From Candidatus Harrysmithiimonas galli (GTDB taxonomy: Bacteria > Bacillota > Bacilli > CAJFEE01), in the NCBI GenBank assembly GCA_904373265.1, contig CAJFEE010000024.1, positions 1 to 40,623 on the forward strand: a DNA stretch of 40,623 bases, given 5' to 3'. The position numbers and the translations under genes are program-made. This document shows, piece by piece, positions 17,164 to 26,377 of the stretch. The stretch's first letter is position 1. Each line of letters begins with the position of its first letter. A model generated the notes under the pieces. The model was given only the letters and a program-made list of their open reading frames with translations. It searched no databases and had not been told where the DNA came from.

Positions 17164-17198
17164 AGGAGAGCCTTCATAAAGAAGTGAAGTGGTCTCCT
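17164..17198 (+). terminator. Hairpin behind the binding-protein gene
   Basis: AGGAGA (17164) pairs with TCTCCT (17193), with additional inner pairing TTCA/TGAA. The U-tract is poor, so termination is uncertain. Confidence 0.35.
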
Positions 17199-17377
17199 CT
17201 AAACTTTATAATCACTCAGAACGAATCTAAAGAAAATGAGAATAACAATTAAGGTTCGAATGTAAAAAGAGAAGATATTTATCATGTAAATTGGAAGTAA
17301 AAAAAGCACTTTTATCAAACCATTTGGATCCATCCCAAACTGTCCATTTGCTGATGGAATTGTAAATATGGCTTAGG

Positions 17378-17399
17378 TCAGTTTACAAGGAACTACACA
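17378..17399 (+). repeat. Left terminal inverted repeat
   Basis: It begins TCAGTTTACAAGG and ends ACTACACA; 21 of 22 bases match the reverse complement of 19161-19182. It marks the left limit of the GC-richer foreign DNA. Confidence 0.65.
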
Positions 17400-17421
17400 C
17401 AGACCGAGAAACGGGCTGCTG

Positions 17422-17486
17422 ACAACAAATAAAGGCTGAATACCTCGCACTTTCCTTGTGCTTGATGTTCAGCCTTTATTTGTTGT
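17422..17486. repeat. Perfect 19-bp hairpin inside the mobile remnant
   Basis: ACAACAAATAAAGGCTGAA (17422-17440) is matched perfectly by its complement at 17468-17486. The 27-nt interior contains a further small stem GCAC/GTGC. Such hairpins occur as terminators or recombination/transfer sites near the ends of integrative elements. The stretch that follows (17490-17900) has no intact gene; AGTGTGTTATACACT near 17541 is a short palindrome that could belong to an origin of transfer, but this is a guess. Confidence 0.55.
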
Positions 17487-17904
17487 CCAGGGTTTCTCCA
17501 AAGGAGCCTCCCCCTTTGGCACACGACTTTTCGAAGCAAAGTATAGTGTGTTATACACTTGTCGGCAAGGGCATTTGAAGCAGCAAGAAAACATGGCTTT
17601 GTTTGGGACTAAAAAGCCAGAAACAAAGGACTGATTTCATCAGCAGACAGGGCACGTATATGAAAGTCCCATTCCTCGTCCTACGCTCCGACTTGTGACA
17701 ATGTGTCCTGCGAAGTTGTGGTCCACACTCCCAGAAAAGTAGCAGGACAGCGGGCAACCGTCAAGGCTACAATGAACAGGCTTTCGCCCGACATTACCCT
17801 CCTTCTCTACCCCGGCTGGCTGTGCTATCCCCCAATAAATGGGAATAACGCTGCCTTTTTTTCAAAAGAAAAGCAAACCCTAAAATGAGAACAATGTTTA
17901 GAAT

Positions 17905-18633
17905 TCAAACGACTATACTACCTTCCATCTTCGGAGTACCACCTGACAATAATACATTTCCTGTAAACTCTGTCACAAACAAATTTGGGTAGTCATCTGC
18001 CAATGATACTCCACCGAGAATAATTGCTCCAACACAATTCCAAATAAAATGCATCATAATGGGAGCAATTAAAGATTGCGTATATTCCAATACTATTGTC
18101 ATTAACAGACTCATTGTTAAAACATTCATAACCGGAATGATACCTGCTTCAAATGCGCCCCCATGCATAAATGTAAACAATGCCGTTGTAATTATTGTGG
18201 CAACAAATACATTATAGTTAGTTTTAAGCATTTGATACAAATATCCTCGCACAAGTAACTCTTGCATAATCGTATTGATAAATACAGAAAAAATCCATAA
18301 CCACAGCATGAATACAATATTATGGTCAACGATTCTCATTGTTCCAAACGAGATTAAAATGAGTGTTACCGTTCCAACCCAGATAATGCCTGCCACAATG
18401 CCTATGGCACTATTTTTTAATGGAGAAGAAACAATGTGTAGTTTTATTTTTCTCTTTTCAAATAACCAAAAAATTATTGTTAAACCAACAATTGATAAGA
18501 AAGGAATCAGTTCTGCCCAAAATCTCCAAACAGCTCCATTTGATAAATTAGGGATTGGTGACAAACTCGCTAACAGTGCCCACCCTACAAAAAATATAAG
18601 TGTTTTCCCAGTCATAATAAGTAATTTTTTCAT
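17905..18633 (-). CDS. CPBP family intramembrane metalloprotease (Abi/CAAX-like)
   Basis: A 242-residue membrane protein with about six to seven helices. The three CPBP motifs are recognisable: motif 1 as QELLVRGYLYQML (about 124-136), motif 2 FTFMHGG, and motif 3 MMHFIWNCVGAI. In classical members motif 1 begins with two glutamates; here the first is Gln, so protease activity is not certain. Relatives process prenylated proteins, bacteriocin leaders or act in immunity to bacteriocins. The gene lies on the minus strand within the mobile remnant, with AAAGGA ahead of its ATG, and its codons are AT-rich, unlike the flanking transfer DNA. It may have been cargo or inserted separately. Confidence 0.8.
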   Translation of the reverse strand: MKKLLIMTGKTLIFFVGWALLASLSPIPNLSNGAVWRFWAELIPFLSIVGLTIIFWLFEKRKIKLHIVSSPLKNSAIGIVAGIIWVGTVTLILISFGTMRIVDHNIVFMLWLWIFSVFINTIMQELLVRGYLYQMLKTNYNVFVATIITTALFTFMHGGAFEAGIIPVMNVLTMSLLMTIVLEYTQSLIAPIMMHFIWNCVGAIILGGVSLADDYPNLFVTEFTGNVLLSGGTPKMEGSIVV

Positions 18634-18773
18634 TTATCTTTTCCTTTACATTTCTTTTATCAAATTTGAAAGAGAAACTCTTCAACAAACTTAAATTTAT
18701 CGCTCTCTCATTTCCGCCCCCGCTGTGGGTTTGGATTTTTCATCAAGTCTGACTTCTCCGTTATCTTTTTCAG

Positions 18774-18878
18774 CTACTTCTTTCCTTCCTCTGACAGCTT
18801 TCCATAGTTCAGCCGGAGCTGCTTACAAATAAATGCCATAGACGCTTGTTCCAGATCGCCACCTTGCAAGTAGAGCTT
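18774..18878 (-). pseudogene. C-terminal fragment of a mobile-element gene
   Basis: On the minus strand a frame reads LYLQGGDLEQASMAFICKQ followed by LRLNYGKLSEEGKK and a stop at 18774. The codon composition is like that of the neighbouring transfer DNA. The upstream part is missing: at about 18880 the sequence switches to recombinase coding on the opposite strand. I do not recognise the family with certainty. Confidence 0.4.
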
Positions 18879-18885
18879 CTTCCAT

Positions 18886-19128
18886 GTGGACGGGGAGATT
18901 GAAAAGCTGGTGGATAACCTGACTAGGGCAAACAATGTCCTGCTCTCCTATGTGAAGATAGCGGAATTGATGGTGGAAGCTATCAGCCCGGAACAGGTCA
19001 GCCAAATTTCCGGCTACCTTGATACTTGGGACAGCGTATCCTTTGACGACAAGCGGAAGGTGGTGGACTTGATGATTACCAGCATAGCCGCCACAAGCGA
19101 CAGCTTGAATATCCCATGGAAAATCTGA
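18886..19128 (+). pseudogene. Large serine recombinase, C-terminal remnant
   Basis: Eighty residues survive: a coiled-coil-like DGEIEKLVDNLTRANNVLLS, then VEAISPEQVSQISGYLDTW and the end SVSFDDKRKVVDLMITSI...LNIPWKI. These are the hallmark last residues of TnpX/Tn1549-type large serine recombinases, normally over 500 residues long. The catalytic Ser domain and the DNA-binding domains are absent, and about 15-20 residues seem missing between the coiled coil and SPEQ. The stop codon lies 32 bp before the right inverted repeat. It is non-functional and marks the origin of the element. Confidence 0.75.
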
Positions 19129-19160
19129 CGGGAAATATACCTCCCGTCAGACCGTTGCCC

Positions 19161-19182
19161 TGTGTAGTCCCTTGTAAACTGA
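19161..19182 (-). repeat. Right terminal inverted repeat
   Basis: It starts TGTGTAGTCCCTTG and is the reverse complement of 17378-17399 with one mismatch. It lies just behind the recombinase remnant and marks the return to AT-rich host DNA. Confidence 0.65.
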
Positions 19183-19839
19183 ACTTTAATGATTTTACAA
19201 AACTCAATTAGATTATGCCTCACCCTGTTTTGCATGGATGAGTTGGATATGTGTTTTAAATCAATCCCCACAGACTTAAAAAGAACACAAACCATATAAT
19301 CTAGGGAACATATAAAAATAACTAAATACCTACTGAAACAAAGCAATTTTTCAGCAGGATACACCTCAATATAGATTTTGACTTTCAAAACCACTACACA
19401 ACATTACAAAATTAGAATAAGAGAAAACACTTGTTATCTGGAATAGCATGTTATGGCTTTTTTGTTTACTCGGAAACTGAAAGATAGAAACCCTGCCAAA
19501 AGAAAAATGGAAAAAAGATAAGAACATTCTTTATGAGGAAAGAAAAAGATCATTACATGAAATGGTATTTTGTATCAAAGATTACAGAAAACTTAAATAT
19601 CGAATTGTCTCTTTGCGTCAATGTATACTTGCAAATCATACAGATTTGTGACGCAAAGAGACAATCTGTTTGTACATATGATTTAATTTCACTACATTTA
19701 CAGCGACTTATTTTACAAGATATTGGCGCATTCTTTACATTACCTTGTATCATCCTACATTGGTAACAGCCACTGCTCAATTCCCAAAATATCGATTTTT
19801 ATTGGTCTAGGCAATACTTAGATCATTTTCATTATTGCT
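19183..19839. other. Intergenic region between the mobile remnant and the envelope cluster
   Basis: No supportable gene. A 10-bp hairpin with one mismatch lies at 19329-19358 and a much longer inverted repeat at 19604-19665 (listed separately). A 77-codon frame at 19533 runs through that inverted repeat and looks fortuitous. Confidence 0.4.
19604..19665. repeat. 62-bp hairpin with perfect 17-bp arms
   Basis: ATTGTCTCTTTGCGTCA (19604-19620) is perfectly complementary to 19649-19665, and inside it CAAATC (19632) pairs with GATTTG (19643). No U-tract follows on either side, so it does not look like a normal terminator. It may be a structured RNA or a relic of a transposable element. Confidence 0.6.
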
Positions 19840-21042
19840 TCACAATTCGATACGAACCTTTAAAGTATTCGTTTGTTGATCGTATTTATAAGAACCACCA
19901 AATGTTTTCGTTAATCCCTCGATCGGAACTAAAAGATGTGTATCTTGAAACTTAATAGGCATAGATAAAGTCACAGTATTTCCGTTTATTTTTGCTCGCT
20001 TTTCTCCTATTTTCCCTTCCAACTTTTCTGTACCTTTTGTTATTACAACCGTTTGTAAATTTTTTGAAATGATAATTTTTGCTCCAATGATTTCTGCAAA
20101 TTCATCGGCTGAAACATAATTGTACTGATCATTTATACGTAAGCTCTTTTGTTCAAAAATTCTCGTTTTCCCATTTAGCACAGTTTTAATCTTTTTGATA
20201 GAATCATCTGGGTCAATAGAAGGCATTACTGAAAGTCCCAATGCCTGTTTCACTAAATCAGCAATCATATTATGCCCTTTCTGATTGGGATGCGGATCAA
20301 AGCTAAATTTTGCTGCATCCACATTGGTTAAACCTACCTGCTGAAACGGAGTATATACATCAACAATCAAATATCCTAATGATTGATGTTTCTGTACAAT
20401 TGCATTAAGCTGAGGAATATACTTTTCCGTATAGGCACCAAACGGTACTCCAATAAATGAAGTATGCACAAATGGATTGTAAAAATTATTCACCACTAGC
20501 TGTGCTTTGGGTGCAAGCTGTTTGATTTTTGATATCAATTGCACCCAATTCTTTTCAAATTGTGCAATTTGTGCTTGAAATACTGCAACTGTTTCTGCAT
20601 CATTCAATATTTCTGTCAATTCCGAAAACTTTTGGATCATTTGGCTCAATTCATTCAATGATGAAGGATTCTGCAAGGAAGGACCCAGCGCAGTCATAAT
20701 CATTTCTGTAAACGGACGAAGCAAATCATTTGATCCAATCGAGAGTGTCAATATATCTGCCTGTTGAATGGCTGTTTGTACTTCTTCATTTTGCAACGCC
20801 ACCAAAAACTCTGTACTGTTCATTCCGTTGACCGACAAATTGATCACAGTTGCTTCTAGAGCTGCACCGACTTGAGCAACAAATCCCATATCAGTATCTG
20901 ATAAACCATATCCATACGCAATGCTATCCCCAAGCGCCACATAGACCTTTTTATCTTCTTCTGCTCTTGTCAATGTAACATAACTGAACAATCCTCCGCA
21001 TAACAAAATAATGACCAAAAACAAAGTTTGTACCTGCTTCAT
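19840..21042 (-). CDS. Secreted SGNH/GDSL esterase with CuAO-N-like C-terminal domain
   Basis: The 400-residue protein starts with a signal peptide or anchor (MKQVQTLFLVIILLCGGLFS). The SGNH hydrolase domain (about 33-260) has block I ALGDSIAYGYG with nucleophile Ser40, block III GSNDLL and block V DPHPNQKGH with catalytic Asp/His near 250. The C-terminal 110 residues (RINDQYNYVSADEFAEIIGA, LLVPIEGLTKTFGG) look like a copper amine oxidase N-terminal-like domain, common in cell-wall-associated proteins. It probably deacylates a lipid or an acylated surface polymer outside the cell. It follows the FtsX-like permease by 18 bp with an AAAGGAGG site, so it is likely in the same operon. Natural substrate unknown. 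Confidence 0.88.
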   Translation of the reverse strand: MKQVQTLFLVIILLCGGLFSYVTLTRAEEDKKVYVALGDSIAYGYGLSDTDMGFVAQVGAALEATVINLSVNGMNSTEFLVALQNEEVQTAIQQADILTLSIGSNDLLRPFTEMIMTALGPSLQNPSSLNELSQMIQKFSELTEILNDAETVAVFQAQIAQFEKNWVQLISKIKQLAPKAQLVVNNFYNPFVHTSFIGVPFGAYTEKYIPQLNAIVQKHQSLGYLIVDVYTPFQQVGLTNVDAAKFSFDPHPNQKGHNMIADLVKQALGLSVMPSIDPDDSIKKIKTVLNGKTRIFEQKSLRINDQYNYVSADEFAEIIGAKIIISKNLQTVVITKGTEKLEGKIGEKRAKINGNTVTLSMPIKFQDTHLLVPIEGLTKTFGGSYKYDQQTNTLKVRIEL

Positions 21043-21060
21043 TCTTCCAAGCCTCCTTTT

Positions 21061-23724
21061 TTATTCTACTGATTTTAATGATTCAACCATATGAATGCGC
21101 TTTAATTTAAAATACATGACAAAATTAACCAAAAAAGAAAATCCAAGTGTTAAAACAGTAGCATAAACATAGCTGATATTTTGAATGATTCTTGGAAACA
21201 TTGTATAATCCATTTCTGTTGCAGAAAGTGTATAATTGTGCAGCAAGATACCAAGAAACAATCCAAATATCGTACCAAGAACAGTCAATATAATATTTTC
21301 CCGGAAAATATATTTTCCAACTTCTGAATGATAAAATCCAAGTACCTTAATGGTTGCAATTTCTCGAACTCGCTCACTGATATTGACATTGGTTAAATTA
21401 TATAAAACAATAAAAGCCAACAATCCTGCTGAAAAAATTAAAATCCATACAACGCTGTTTAAACTTTTCATCAACTGATCCATTGTTTCATTGGATGAAG
21501 AAAGAAACGCACAAGAAGCAATTTCATCTTTTTGTGTTAATTCTTGAACATAGGCTGAATCATTTCGCTTTTCTTCACTGACTTTGACCAACAATGTACT
21601 ATAAACTGGATCGATTTCGAATAGTTCTTTATATACATTTGGTGTCATATAAAGATGGTGATAAAAATAATTTTCAGCAATCCCTGTAACTTTTACAACT
21701 TTTGTTTTGGTTTCCGTTATTTGTAATGAAATAGAGTCCCCTTGTTTAATGCCAAGAATATTTGCCATCTTTTCTGTCAAAATCACACCTTCATCTGTAA
21801 GAGGAAGCAATTTTTTACTCTTTCTATTTTGCAGTAAAATATAATCTTGTAAGCGCTCACTCTGTTTTGGGACAGTCATAACGAGGGATTTTGTCATACC
21901 ATCGCTAGAAATATCAACCGATTGCTCAGATACATATAAAGCATCCTCAATGCCTGGTTCCTTTAACTGAAATTCATCCGAATTCACATGTTCTGTCAAT
22001 GAAATGGTCATTTGGTATTGATACAACCGATCATACTGCTCAATAATAATGGAACCAATAGAATCTTTTAATCCAAAGCCAAGTACAAGCAAGGCTGTAC
22101 AACCACTGATACCAAATACAGTCATCATCAAACGCCTTTTATAACGAAAAATATTTCTGAATGTCACCTTATAAATAAAACTGAATCGTCTCCAAATAAA
22201 AGGTAGACGCTCCATCAAAATTTTCCTTCCAGGGGGTGGTACTTTAGGTCGCAATAGTGAAGCTGCATTTTCCTTCAATTCTTTTACACAAGAAAAAATT
22301 GTTGGAATAACCGTGAAAATTAGAGCCAAAAAAACAGCAAAAAGTACATTGAACCAATCAAATTTTAACTGCAACTCTGGCGTAGAAAACATATTTTGAT
22401 AAGGGGTATAAACCGCTTCAGGCAATAAATAGGTTCCAATCAGGCTACCAAATACACTGCCGATCAGCGTAGCAGAAATGCTATATGTGATATATTTCAT
22501 CGCAATTGAAAACTTTCCATAGCCTAAAGCTTTCAACGTTCCAATATAACTTCTTTGCTCCCCGACCATTCTTGCCATCGTCGTTAGACATACCAGTGCA
22601 GCAACAAGAAATAAAAAAACGGGAAATACTGCAGACAATCCTTCTATGCTTTTGGTACTATCTTGAAATTCTACAAAGCCAGCATTTTGCTGCTGGTTTA
22701 ATACAAGCCATTCTGGTTCAGGAATTTTGGCAAGCTGCTGATATGCATTTGCAATTTCATGCTTTCCTTTTTCAATTTCAGATAAAGCCTGCTCTTTTTG
22801 TGCTTGAATTGCTTTTAGCTGCTCATCAGACATGAAAGCCGTTGCTTCCGAAGTTAACGAACTCTGTTCTAACATATTTTTTTCTGCTGACGCTAGATGC
22901 GCTTTTTGCTCTGCCAACTTTTCTCGAACCTCTATTATATTTTCTTGTTTAAAAATGGCTGCACGTGTCTCACCGAGCTGCTGAAGCAATTTTTCGCTTG
23001 GCGCTAGTGCCTCCTCATAGTCAGGGGAAAAACGGCTAATTTGATCTGTTGGTTGAACTGTTACATATATTTCATGCCAAATCTCATCCTGAAACAATGT
23101 GTCATAGCCAAGCAGAAAAAATTCCAGCTTCCCATTTCCAATGGTACTTGTTCCTCGTTCCAGTGATAAATAATCTGGTCGTTTGATAAACCCAACCACT
23201 TGAAATTGTGTCTTGGATATTTTTTCAGTTAATTTCTCCTCTGTCCCCGATTTTAAGTGCAATGTATCTCCGATCTGCACATGAAAGATATTTTTCCCCC
23301 GTATATCTACAACTACCTCATTTTCATTCTTTGGCATTCTCCCTTCCAATAAAACTGGTTGGTTCACTACATTTTTATCCACAGTATAGTTTGTCTGAGG
23401 CAACCCGAACAAACGAACGACCACATCTTGTTGCGATAGCTTCAATTTTGCATCGATCTGCTTGATTGCCGTCACCTGCTTGATGGATTCCAAATCTTTG
23501 ACAGCTTGTATATCCTCAGCTTGAAAACCAACAGTTGAAATCAAACGAAAATCCATAAAATTCGTATCAGACAAATAAGAATCGGCGGTATGCTGCATGT
23601 CTATACTGGTTACACGAAGTCCGACAAAAAAAGCCACTCCGAGCATAATTAACAACATAATGCTGAAAAAGCGACCAAGCGTTCCTTTGATTTCCCGAAA
23701 TGTATCTTTTCTGATTGCTTTCAT
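21061..23724 (-). CDS. FtsX/MacB-like ABC transporter permease, large
   Basis: An 887-residue permease with one N-terminal helix (about 18-40), a large outer domain, a first trio of helices (about 365-480), a connecting segment containing RNIFRYKRRLMMTVFGISGC, a second outer domain, and a last trio (about 765-880) ending in FKLKRIHMVESLKSVE. Two FtsX domains in one chain are typical of full-length exporters of this type. The first outer domain holds a charged coiled coil (about 250-330). The ATG at 23724 overlaps the ATPase stop (TAATG), so the two are coupled; a GTG at 23730 is closer to the AAAGGA site but less likely. Substrate is unknown; lipids, peptides or envelope precursors are possible. 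Confidence 0.88.
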   Translation of the reverse strand: MKAIRKDTFREIKGTLGRFFSIMLLIMLGVAFFVGLRVTSIDMQHTADSYLSDTNFMDFRLISTVGFQAEDIQAVKDLESIKQVTAIKQIDAKLKLSQQDVVVRLFGLPQTNYTVDKNVVNQPVLLEGRMPKNENEVVVDIRGKNIFHVQIGDTLHLKSGTEEKLTEKISKTQFQVVGFIKRPDYLSLERGTSTIGNGKLEFFLLGYDTLFQDEIWHEIYVTVQPTDQISRFSPDYEEALAPSEKLLQQLGETRAAIFKQENIIEVREKLAEQKAHLASAEKNMLEQSSLTSEATAFMSDEQLKAIQAQKEQALSEIEKGKHEIANAYQQLAKIPEPEWLVLNQQQNAGFVEFQDSTKSIEGLSAVFPVFLFLVAALVCLTTMARMVGEQRSYIGTLKALGYGKFSIAMKYITYSISATLIGSVFGSLIGTYLLPEAVYTPYQNMFSTPELQLKFDWFNVLFAVFLALIFTVIPTIFSCVKELKENAASLLRPKVPPPGRKILMERLPFIWRRFSFIYKVTFRNIFRYKRRLMMTVFGISGCTALLVLGFGLKDSIGSIIIEQYDRLYQYQMTISLTEHVNSDEFQLKEPGIEDALYVSEQSVDISSDGMTKSLVMTVPKQSERLQDYILLQNRKSKKLLPLTDEGVILTEKMANILGIKQGDSISLQITETKTKVVKVTGIAENYFYHHLYMTPNVYKELFEIDPVYSTLLVKVSEEKRNDSAYVQELTQKDEIASCAFLSSSNETMDQLMKSLNSVVWILIFSAGLLAFIVLYNLTNVNISERVREIATIKVLGFYHSEVGKYIFRENIILTVLGTIFGLFLGILLHNYTLSATEMDYTMFPRIIQNISYVYATVLTLGFSFLVNFVMYFKLKRIHMVESLKSVE

Positions 23725-24422
23725 TACCACTCAATCCTTTCAGCAGATAGTGGTTCAGAATTTTCCAATATTTCTTCCACACGCCCGTTTTTCATTTTAA
23801 TGACCTTATCTGCCATCGGTGTAATGGCATAATTATGTGTAATTACAATAACTGTCATTTTTTCTTTTCTACATGTATCTTGCAAAAGCTTTAAAATCAT
23901 TTTACCCGTTTCATAATCCAGCGCACCAGTCGGCTCATCACAAAGCAAAAGTTTTGGATTTTTTGCAAGTGCCCGTGCAATCGCAATTCGCTGCTGTTCA
24001 CCGCCAGAAAGCTGTGCAGGAAAATTATCCTTTCGCTTTTCCAATCCAACTTGTGCTAGAATTGTTGACGCATCTAATGGATTCTGACAAATTTCTGTTG
24101 CAAGTTCAATATTTTCCAAAGCGGTTAAGTTTTGTACCAAATTATAGAATTGAAAAACAAATCCAATGTCTTCACGCCGATATCGAATCAGCTCCTTTTC
24201 TGAACACGCATGTATTTGTTCTCCATCCACAATCAATTGACCCTCATCACAGCGATCCATTCCACCCAAAATATTTAAAACGGTACTTTTACCAGCGCCG
24301 CTTGGACCAACAATGACAGCAAACTCTCCTTTTTCAACAGAAAATGTTGCACCAGATAAAGCAGGAATCTCTACCTCTCCAATTTGATAGCTTTTTTTGA
24401 TATTTTCTACGGAAATAAACAT
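23724..24422 (-). CDS. ABC exporter ATPase, LolD/MacB type
   Basis: A single nucleotide-binding domain of 232 residues: Walker [11 protein letters not shown]-loop [14 protein letters not shown], signature [16 protein letters not shown], Walker [12 protein letters not shown] and switch His in VIVITHN. The [10 protein letters not shown] and [12 protein letters not shown] patterns are those of the LolD/MacB/FtsE group that works with FtsX-type permeases. The start is set at ATG 24422, with GAGGAG eight bases before it, giving [15 protein letters not shown]; nine further residues upstream are not supported. It is the first gene of an ATPase-permease-esterase unit. Confidence 0.92.
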   Translation of the reverse strand: MFISVENIKKSYQIGEVEIPALSGATFSVEKGEFAVIVGPSGAGKSTVLNILGGMDRCDEGQLIVDGEQIHACSEKELIRYRREDIGFVFQFYNLVQNLTALENIELATEICQNPLDASTILAQVGLEKRKDNFPAQLSGGEQQRIAIARALAKNPKLLLCDEPTGALDYETGKMILKLLQDTCRKEKMTVIVITHNYAITPMADKVIKMKNGRVEEILENSEPLSAERIEW

Positions 24423-24494
24423 AAAAGTGGCTCCTCTTTCCACATGCATTTTTATTCATTATATCATAAGAATCTGTAAATCTAACGATAAATC

Positions 24495-24529
24495 TATGAA
24501 AATAAAAACGGTTCAAGCACTGAACCGTT
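24495..24529 (-). terminator. Terminator behind the PAP2 gene
   Basis: AACGGTTCA (24507-24515) and TGAACCGTT (24521-24529) form a 9-bp stem around AGCAC; read on the minus strand it is followed by TTTTTATTTTC. It separates the PAP2 gene from the ABC exporter unit. Confidence 0.75.
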
Positions 24530-24562
24530 CCTGATCTATTCATCATCTCTTCTAAAATCTAT

Positions 24563-25084
24563 TTATAACATCGGCATATATAAAACAATCACTCCACAAA
24601 AAAGTCCCAAAAAAATCCCACATACCACGTCTGATGGATAATGTACTTTTAAATATACACGTGAAAAAGCAATGGTCACAGCAAACAAAAAACAAAAAAA
24701 ACTAACCCAACCATTCAATGGACTCAGAATAAAAAACGAACAAAAAGCAGAAGCGGTATGGCCTGACGGAAAAGAATATGTAATCGGCGGTGGTACCTTT
24801 AATTGAAAATGTCTAAAATGAAAAAACGGACGCTTTCTTCGGATGACATGTTTAATTAAACCCTCCCCAATTGTCGTTGTTAAAATCAATCCTAAAATAA
24901 CCTGAATGGCCATATGCTGCGTTTGTTCATACCAAAATAACATAAAGCTAATAAAAATCCAAACATATCCATAATTTCCCAAAAAAGAAACAATGGGCAT
25001 AACTCGATCCAAAAATTTGGTATGACAACGATTATTAATTTGGTTCAATATCCGAATATCCCATTCTTTAATGGCTGCAAGCAT
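24563..25084 (-). CDS. PAP2-family membrane phosphatase
   Basis: This protein of about 173 residues has five to six membrane helices and the acid phosphatase signature: KHVIRRKRPF (motif 1), PSGHTASAF (motif 2) and SRVYLKVHYPSDV (motif 3, catalytic His and Asp). Such enzymes dephosphorylate undecaprenyl pyrophosphate or phosphatidate on the outer face of the membrane. I choose ATG 25084, nine bases after GGTTGG; an in-frame GTG at 25105 would add seven residues. It is a single gene between the DHHW gene and a terminator. Undecaprenyl-diphosphate phosphatase (BcrC-like) activity is the most economical guess, given the surrounding envelope genes. Confidence 0.88.
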   Translation of the reverse strand: MLAAIKEWDIRILNQINNRCHTKFLDRVMPIVSFLGNYGYVWIFISFMLFWYEQTQHMAIQVILGLILTTTIGEGLIKHVIRRKRPFFHFRHFQLKVPPPITYSFPSGHTASAFCSFFILSPLNGWVSFFCFLFAVTIAFSRVYLKVHYPSDVVCGIFLGLFCGVIVLYMPML

Positions 25085-25242
25085 CGTTGAAATCCAACCT
25101 TTCACATATTAAGCAATCAATTTTTTGAGTCTCTTATTTTTATTGTATCATAGTTGCTTTTTATTTTTTATAAAAAATTTTTTCAGATCAAACAGTAGAC
25201 CATATTTCTATAAATCCATGTTCAAACATTATAAAAATGACA

Positions 25243-26361
25243 TTAATATTTTAGTAAACTCAAACGTGTTTCCTCTGAAAAATTTTGTACATTATACAAA
25301 ATGAGTGTCTCAGAAATGCCCTCTGCTTGTGCATAGTCCAAAAGTGGCAAGTTCAAAAGCCGAACATCCATTACATGAATTTCTGCAAAATGCGCCGTTA
25401 AAAACGGAATCAGACAATTGGCATAAGAATCTTTTACTACCATTAATTTTTTCCCATTTGCCACATCCGTACGCAAAATTAAAAGTGGTTGATTTTGATT
25501 TAAAAAGACTCCATATTGATCCTTCTCACGTAAAAAACGTCGCTCATACATGGAATCCTTCATTTCATTGGCGTTCAGATCATAAACTGAAACCTGTTCT
25601 TCTCCATCTCGATGAAAGATTTCCAAAGTATCTGGTTTAACAAATGTAAAATTGCCTTTTGAAAATAAAGTTCCATAAAATTTTGTACTCGCCTGTTCAA
25701 TTTCAAATTGATCCAAAGAAAGTGGTTCAATACCATAGGCCTGACAAAAAGCTGTATAAGCATAGTAAGCACCGCGTGTTGTCCAATGATGATCGGTTTT
25801 ATAATAAATCGATTCTTCTGAGTGCCTTTCCATCACTGGCAATACATCTACAAAATGCGCCGATGTTGTTTGTTTTTGTATTTGTTGCAAAACCAATCCC
25901 TCGTCATACGGATCGGCAAATTTTGGCAGCTTCTCTTCCCAAATCTTTGTTGCAGTTGGTGCAATCATTACATAAGTTGGCAGCACCTTGGCAAAGGTCT
26001 CAATATATCCCATATTTTTCTTCAATAAATTCATATCTGGTTTTTTAAAATCTTGAATCAAATGATTATCCTTTCCAATAAATACTCCATTCCGATCCTT
26101 TTTACCCAAAATCCGCTCTATATTTGATTTTATCGCAATCATTTCATCACGAAGTGGAAATTGATCCGCCACATAGGTTTCAAAAGATGCAGTAAATTCA
26201 CCAGAAAACAGTGCTTCTTTTTCCAAAATTGGGCGGTTCTCTAATGCACGATTTTCAAGTGGAGAAAATTTTTGATCCTTTTTCATAACAAAAAAGAAAA
26301 GAAAAAATGCCAAATACAAAACAAATCCGATTACAATTCCTTTTTTCATTCGCGCATGCAT
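25243..26361 (-). CDS. DHHW-family protein, partner of the MBOAT acyltransferase
   Basis: A 372-residue protein with an N-terminal membrane anchor (about 7-26) and an outer domain with the diagnostic TDHHWTTRGAYYAY (DHHW at 190-193). It shares the AlgX/AlgJ-like SGNH-hydrolase layout, with ENRALENRP and VVKDSYANCLIPFL, where Asp-Ser is the probable nucleophile region. These proteins receive acyl groups from an MBOAT membrane protein and place them on an exported polysaccharide. The ATG at 26361 has GGAGG eight bases upstream and lies 16 bp behind the MBOAT gene, so both are co-expressed. Which polymer is acylated cannot be told. Confidence 0.85.
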   Translation of the reverse strand: MHARMKKGIVIGFVLYLAFFLFFFVMKKDQKFSPLENRALENRPILEKEALFSGEFTASFETYVADQFPLRDEMIAIKSNIERILGKKDRNGVFIGKDNHLIQDFKKPDMNLLKKNMGYIETFAKVLPTYVMIAPTATKIWEEKLPKFADPYDEGLVLQQIQKQTTSAHFVDVLPVMERHSEESIYYKTDHHWTTRGAYYAYTAFCQAYGIEPLSLDQFEIEQASTKFYGTLFSKGNFTFVKPDTLEIFHRDGEEQVSVYDLNANEMKDSMYERRFLREKDQYGVFLNQNQPLLILRTDVANGKKLMVVKDSYANCLIPFLTAHFAEIHVMDVRLLNLPLLDYAQAEGISETLILYNVQNFSEETRLSLLKY

Positions 26362-26377
26362 AAAACCGTCCTCCTAT

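Larger units (their letters stand above)
17378..19182. mobile_element. Decayed mobile element bounded by 22-bp inverted repeats
   Basis: The 22-bp sequences at 17378-17399 and 19161-19182 are inverted copies with one mismatch. Between them, base composition is unlike the neighbourhood: 17400-17880 and 18700-19130 are clearly richer in G and C. The right part holds the C-terminal remnant of a large serine recombinase ending 32 bp before the right repeat, the usual position of the recombinase in Tn4451/Tn1549-like integrative elements. A CPBP-family gene is carried as cargo. Most of the element is lost, so it is presumably immobile. Confidence 0.65.

Noticed and set aside
19533-19766. A 77-codon frame between mobile relic and esterase
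   Set aside because: It runs through a perfect inverted repeat and has no recognisable domain.
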